Source of the DNA: Taenia hydatigena
Lineage: Eukaryota; Platyhelminthes; Cestoda; Cyclophyllidea; Taeniidae
NCBI GenBank assembly: GCA_036345935.2
Contig: JADWOT020000005.1
Location: 18,206,369 to 18,270,368, forward strand
DNA: 64,000 nucleotides
Reading direction: 5' to 3'
A program made the translations under genes and the position numbers. Of the stretch, positions 59,197 through 64,000 are shown in pieces. Below the pieces are notes generated by a model, which was not told the origin of the DNA, made no database searches, and worked only from the letters and a program-made list of their open reading frames with translations. The stretch's first letter is position 1; the number at the start of each line of letters is the position of its first letter.

Positions 59197-62100
59197 TTAC
59201 AAACGAGTAGCTAAAGTCACCACGCCTGAAGTGGTATTTTCGGTGATGACATAGGTTAAACTAAAGAAGGAGTTTTTAGTGATTTTATACACATCACCCA
59301 CCTTGGTAGTTCTTCTTGCAAAAAAGTGGGAAGTAAAGAGACCAATGCGATGTACAGAAATCCACCGGCCGTAAAGGGCAGTAATACCATCCAATCTACG
59401 AGGAAATTGGAACCATTCAAACTATTAGCAGCACATAAAACAAACAAAGGTTGAGTTTTCCACCTTGATCCTGAAGCTATTTCACAAAGACGTTTTTGTT
59501 GGATAAAATAACAGTTGGAGGAGTTTGGGATTCGCATGACTCCCTGCATATAAAAGTCACCGGACCAAAAGTCCATAACTGGTGGCATCATAGAAGCCAC
59601 AAATAGTCGGAGTCGCTAGAGTCTTGTCACTCATCATCATAAGTGCTTCTGAAAGGGGTACTTTTTGCAGTCATAGGTGACGCTGGTATCTGTGGGGGGG
59701 GGGGGGGGGGGAGCGACGGCATCAAACATCAAACATGGCCGTGGGACAACAAAAACAGAATGAAACCGAATTCCACACTGAAAGGTGCACAAAGTTATCT
59801 GGAGGTAATGATTTATTGTAAACACGCGGCGTCCCCGAAGCATTGGAATGACCGTTGATTGTACACAGCCTAAGTTCAACAAGCGTGTTGAGGGGAGTCG
59901 ACACTACTTGTGGCAAGATGGGTGAATCATTGCGTTGCCTCTGACATGGAATGACGCAGAGCTTAGATGCTTGGACAAGCTAATTAAGGTCAGGCGATAT
60001 TAACCATAAAAAGAACTTTTCGGCAGTGGCAAACCAGGTGTTGAAGTGAGATTAGAAGAAGCAAGTTTTCACCTGCAAATTGACCGTCCAAATCAGATTG
60101 ATGAGATAAAAATGGATAGAGTTTATGTAATCCAGTGGAAGTCAGAGAAGCATGACCTTTAACTAAAACACGACCAAGTAATCCGGCCGATTTACGAAAA
60201 TTTCGGTGTGTATGGAATTCATTTAGACTTAATTACGAACGGCGCCCTTACCAACACAACAGCAAGATTGGGAGCCGAATTGTTGCGTGCAAGTTTCATA
60301 ATATCCACCATTGTAGCGCCTAGCATAAACAGACATTGCAGTGCTGAGGATAAACATAGAACTCTACTAGGCACCGCCAGCTAATTCAAGCACAAGGAAC
60401 TATTGCTATTGCTATGCATAAGCATGTAAAAAGGTGACGGTGATTTGTTGCCTATTGGGTCTAAAGAAGATGAATGTGATTGTTTAGGAAATTTTGACAA
60501 GGCAGATGCAATAATGTATGGGGTAAATTATATTTCAGCACAAAAAAGAGTGCACGATACGAATCACTAAATGCCAAAAACTGTTGTGAAGGCGCCAACA
60601 GAAATAACGGCAAAAAAATATTTAAATGTGAAATGCCGGGAAAAAGTAAGTAGGCTTTTCACAAAGTGGTGCCAAGACATCCCCGTGATTAAAAGAACAT
60701 TCGTGTTATAACACCAACGGAACCGGAAGAGTGACTCAACTTGATGACAGATTAGGCAACGATAAGATCACCCAAATGTGAAATGCAGACGGAATATACA
60801 CCCTCATCATCTACCTATTTCAAACTTCTTCGGTTGGCCAGTGATGACTCGTCGAGTAGAAGCACTAGATGCTTCACTGTTGTAAGCGAATAATTTGCCT
60901 CATTATGAATGCAAATAATCATTTCGGACCGGAGAGTCGAGATTAACGCATATTGGTGCAGATCTGATAAGGCAAAACCATATCCATTTATGCCCAACCG
61001 CATCGTCCACACAGTACTTTACTTTGGCCCGATGGAGGGTGTATTTGTTACTACGGGAAGTAAGAAGTGGTAATACTTATGGCGAATCGCTTGGAATCGC
61101 AAAAGACGGTGCATAGATAACCGGATAGACCAATTTCTAAGCTACGTGTTGCTCAAACACAAAGCCGAGTGAACAAGGAAATTCCCTGACAGGGAAGATG
61201 TAGGTGCGACTCTTGCCTGTGTGAACGTAACTATTTACGCCAGTGTTCGGGTCGTCCATCGCCTTATGAAGACGGGTGGAGTGGTAAGTTGTCGAAAGAA
61301 GAAAGAGCAAGCAATAAAGTAGGCAGCATTTATGTCTGCATATACAAATACTAGTCCGCAACAAAAGGTGCTGAAGCTTGTGATCGGCAGTAAAGGCAAA
61401 CATCCACTTTAGCAAACTTATGTCGAGTTATAATTTGACTTCACTTCCTAATTTATATATCTTATAAAAAGAGCAAAAAGACAAAGCATAATGCAAACGG
61501 CAGCTGCCGTGCAGCAATGCTGTGCGTAGCGCTTGTTACATTTTACGAGGTCAAATGAATAGCTACCCTGAAGAAAACAAGCCAATCAAACCCCTTAGAT
61601 AACCGATTCAATTTAACGATAAAAGGTGGCGGAATAAATTGTCCCCTTCTAATGCACCGTATTTGCCTTAATTTGCAAAAAAATTGAGTTTGTCATGGCA
61701 TCAAGAATTATGGTGCAAAAGAGTAAGTAGACGGCGTTTAAAAAAGGGTGCTAGGCAAGAAACCGCAACACTTTGCACCAAGACTATAAGCCCACGCTGC
61801 AAAGTAGTAAAATAAAACCAGCTTTAACAGCTTATAGTTGTTTGAGTATCGCAAGGTCTTTTTTCGCATCAAAATAGTGTGAAAACTTAGATACATGTCA
61901 GGTAAGATTAAATTAAACATTTACTGACACATACCGCTAAAGTGCCAACGAAAAATAACTAATGTGTACGTTCCGATTAGACACGTTGAAGCCGTCAGAA
62001 GCTAAAACAACGTAGAGAATCGCGCACTTAATTTGTCCAATAGAATGCATAGATATTTTAACAAAACTGTAGGCTGACTTAAGTGTTAGAGACATCACGA

Positions 62101-63585
62101 GGTTATCTGTGCATAAAAGTGGGATGTAAGAATTTGATGTTAGCCTAAAAGCTGACAGACTGCATTTCAAAGCCTTCCATGAATTGAAACATGTATTCGA
62201 TTACACATGCAGACAGAGTTAAAAGGGATAAGTACAACAGGAAGTTCAAATACTATTAAAGATGAATTAAAGGTTGCGTACGGGACAAAAATGGCTTGAT
62301 TTTATTCTGGCTTTGAATAGAAAGCCTAGAAGTAGTAAGTGTTTGAGATGTGTACTATAAAACGAACCCTCACTTGTGCTTTGATGGCGCCCCATCGTGA
62401 AAATCCGCTTCGAAGAAGAATGATAAAGTCGGATATTTCGTGCGGTATCTCGTGAATTAGTAGACACGACGTAGCTATCAACCCACACTGAAATGCAGCA
62501 AAAAAGACAAAAATTCAAAAATTTTCAAATAAATTTTTGTTAGTTCGCAAACGGGTTATTGTGACAGAAACCGAGATACACGCAGCAATAAGATGTCAAA
62601 ATGTATGAAAACCTCATTTCAAACGTAAGACTAGGTTTTCCGCAATTATTGCTTTAATTTCTTCAGCCTCAACAGCCTTATTAAAATAAACTTACACATC
62701 ATGAAACAATGCACTTAAATTACTTCCTGATTGATATTAACTGGTTCTGTATTTAAGTTGGGGACAAACCTTTGGGGATCTTTCAAATTATGCCTTTAGT
62801 TCAAATTACAACAGTATCTCAAAATACGATTCAAAGGTAGTTTATGTAATTCTTAAGGGATCACATTGCCCAAACCATCACAAAACTTATTTAATACATA
62901 GCTGCCTTTGGGCCAAAAACGCCAACTTATAGTTTACAAAGCATCAAATTATCATAGAATTTTACATATGGAAATTAATTCAGACAATATCTTACGCGGA
63001 TTGAGACGGAGTAACTAGCTCCCAATGAAAGCCCGTGAGAAAAGTTATCAATTGAATTTGCAAGAAGATTTAAATATCCAACGGCCTAAACCATGAAACA
63101 ATAATTGGCCGAACCCGTGGAAGAGAGAGTCCAATTTCCGATTTTATTAAAGAAGGATCCTTTGTTTTTGATTCACCTAATAAATTGCTGGTTTTCAAAG
63201 GCTTTACGCACAAAAGTTTATTTAAGATAACAAATACTTGCACATTCTCGTTAAAGCCAGTGATCATTTCTGTTGCAAAAAATAGTAAAATGCCAGTAAG
63301 TGTCGCAAGAGCCCAAGCGCTGCTATTAAGTAAAAGATTGTCAACAGATTCTGGAAGCAAATGAAGAAAGACTTCGCCCAAAAGGCTGCCAGTAGCAAAA
63401 CATAGCCACCGATTTATTGCTATTTCCATGGTCAATATAAAATCCTCACAGTTCATACCAACTTCGTTCAAGCAAAGTTTGCTTGAGGTATCCAAAATAA
63501 GTGCAGGAAAAATTCCGCTGCTTCCAACTGCCATAGCCGATAGGGTGGATATCGCCACCTCATGGAAATTTGGAAACCCAACCAT
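59197..63585 (-). CDS. ZIP family zinc transporter (SLC39A13/SLC39A7-like)
   Basis: Integral membrane importer moving zinc into the cytosol from a compartment or outside. Exons on the - strand: 63238-63585, 62996-63085, 62374-62487, 61935-62001, 59302-59395 and 59197-59260, total 258 residues. Signatures in order: S-G-I-F-P (TM1), LLGEVFLHLLPES (TM2), TM3, NSIDNFSHGLSLG (TM4), LLIHEIPHEISDF (TM5, zinc-site motif HEIPHE), TM6, and LLPFTAGGFLYIALVSLLP (TM7). These match ZIP13/ZIP7 closely. No His-rich loop is seen. The first exon probably contains a 39-nt in-frame intron (63420-63458); removing it leaves 245 residues. The last exon gives a weakly hydrophobic end in place of a clear TM8. The 2539-nt intron between 59396 and 61934 contains a poly-G tract. 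The start at 63585 is the first Met of the frame; a 5' exon may exist upstream. Confidence 0.88.
59694..59711 (+). repeat. Poly-G tract
   Basis: A run of about 18 consecutive G residues inside the large intron of the ZIP gene (C run on the coding strand). Length may be unreliable in the assembly. Confidence 0.9.
63420..63458 (-). other. Candidate 39-nt stop-free, frame-preserving intron in ZIP exon 1
   Basis: On the - strand the segment runs GTATGA to ATAG, length 39, inside an open frame. It falls in a loop before TM2, where ZIP13 has no extra residues. Its size matches the other mini-introns here. Confidence 0.6.
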
Positions 63586-64000
63586 TTCAACGCTTTCGAA
63601 CTTTAAGGAGCATGTAACCTTGAGTAAGTGTTAGGTCGATTGAAATGGGTATTATAAACAAGTGCATTGTCTCCTGCTACGTTACGAAACCGTTCTATTC
63701 AAGTCACACATTTTCAAAACGCATGCCGTTAATTCATTTATTTGCAAAAATTGCAAGTTTGTGCAGTTACATGATTTCTAGGATATTTGAGGTAGTTTTC
63801 ACCCACTCCCACTAACAAGTTAGTTGTCATATGTGTATTTATAACAAAAATAGAAATAAGTGCAATTATTTCAATTCAGCTAATCTTAAATGATTACTAA
63901 TTTATGAAGCCTTAATCCATTTTTTGTGGGTCACCCGTCTTTCCTGCAGTGAATGTGATAATTGTAATGATTTTTTGCAATAATGACTGGTAAAATGAGT
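63586..64000. other. Upstream of the zinc transporter; nothing assigned
   Basis: On the - strand the transporter frame stays open to a TAA near 63634, so a spliced 5' exon could join here. AT-rich with no recognisable motif. Confidence 0.3.

Overview
This is animal nuclear DNA, and the genes point to a flatworm (Platyhelminthes), most likely a tapeworm or close relative. The evidence is GT-AG introns of only 31-43 nt beside introns of hundreds to thousands of nt, long gene-poor stretches, decayed Gypsy-type retroelements, and a CBP/p300 gene with TAZ1-KIX-bromodomain-RING/PHD-HAT-ZZ-TAZ2-NCBD order. Species and lineage are inferred from gene architecture; no database was searched.

Layout. 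(1) 1.7-7.5 kb, + strand: a run of very short exons, nearly all multiples of three and all phase 0, coding for a hydrophilic Ser/Gln/Lys/Arg/Cys-rich protein. It resembles a micro-exon gene and one exon pair is clearly duplicated. (2) 7.7-8.1 kb, - strand: the 3' exons of a convergent gene ending in a charged coiled-coil tail and a KKxx-type C-terminus. (3) 8.8-10.8 kb: copies of an interspersed repeat. (4) 10.8-33.8 kb: a region with decayed pieces resembling the CBP TAZ1 zinc finger, two related unidentified genes (16.2 and 26.3 kb), one apparently intact short CBP paralogue on the - strand (20.1-20.9 kb, TAZ1 plus KIX only), a broken Gypsy element (22.6-25.3 kb), a TG microsatellite and LTR-like repeats. 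(5) 34.2-41.4 kb, + strand: a full-length CBP/p300 acetyltransferase gene in seven coding exons. (6) 42-54.5 kb: mostly empty, with one possible 3' exon on the - strand. (7) 54.9-56.2 kb, - strand: RBM8A/Y14, an exon junction complex core protein, in four exons. (8) 56.7-58.1 kb: three LTR-like copies in - orientation. (9) 59.2-63.6 kb, - strand: a ZIP (SLC39) zinc transporter, closest by eye to ZIP13/ZIP7.

The main biological interest is the CBP neighbourhood. A complete coactivator gene sits beside a small protein that keeps all twelve TAZ1 zinc ligands and a KIX domain but has no bromodomain or acetyltransferase, so it could compete with CBP for transcription factors. Several degraded TAZ1-like fragments lie between and around them, which suggests repeated duplication and decay. 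The second interest is the 5' micro-exon array. RBM8A and the zinc transporter are ordinary housekeeping genes, and their well-conserved proteins confirm that the tiny introns are real.
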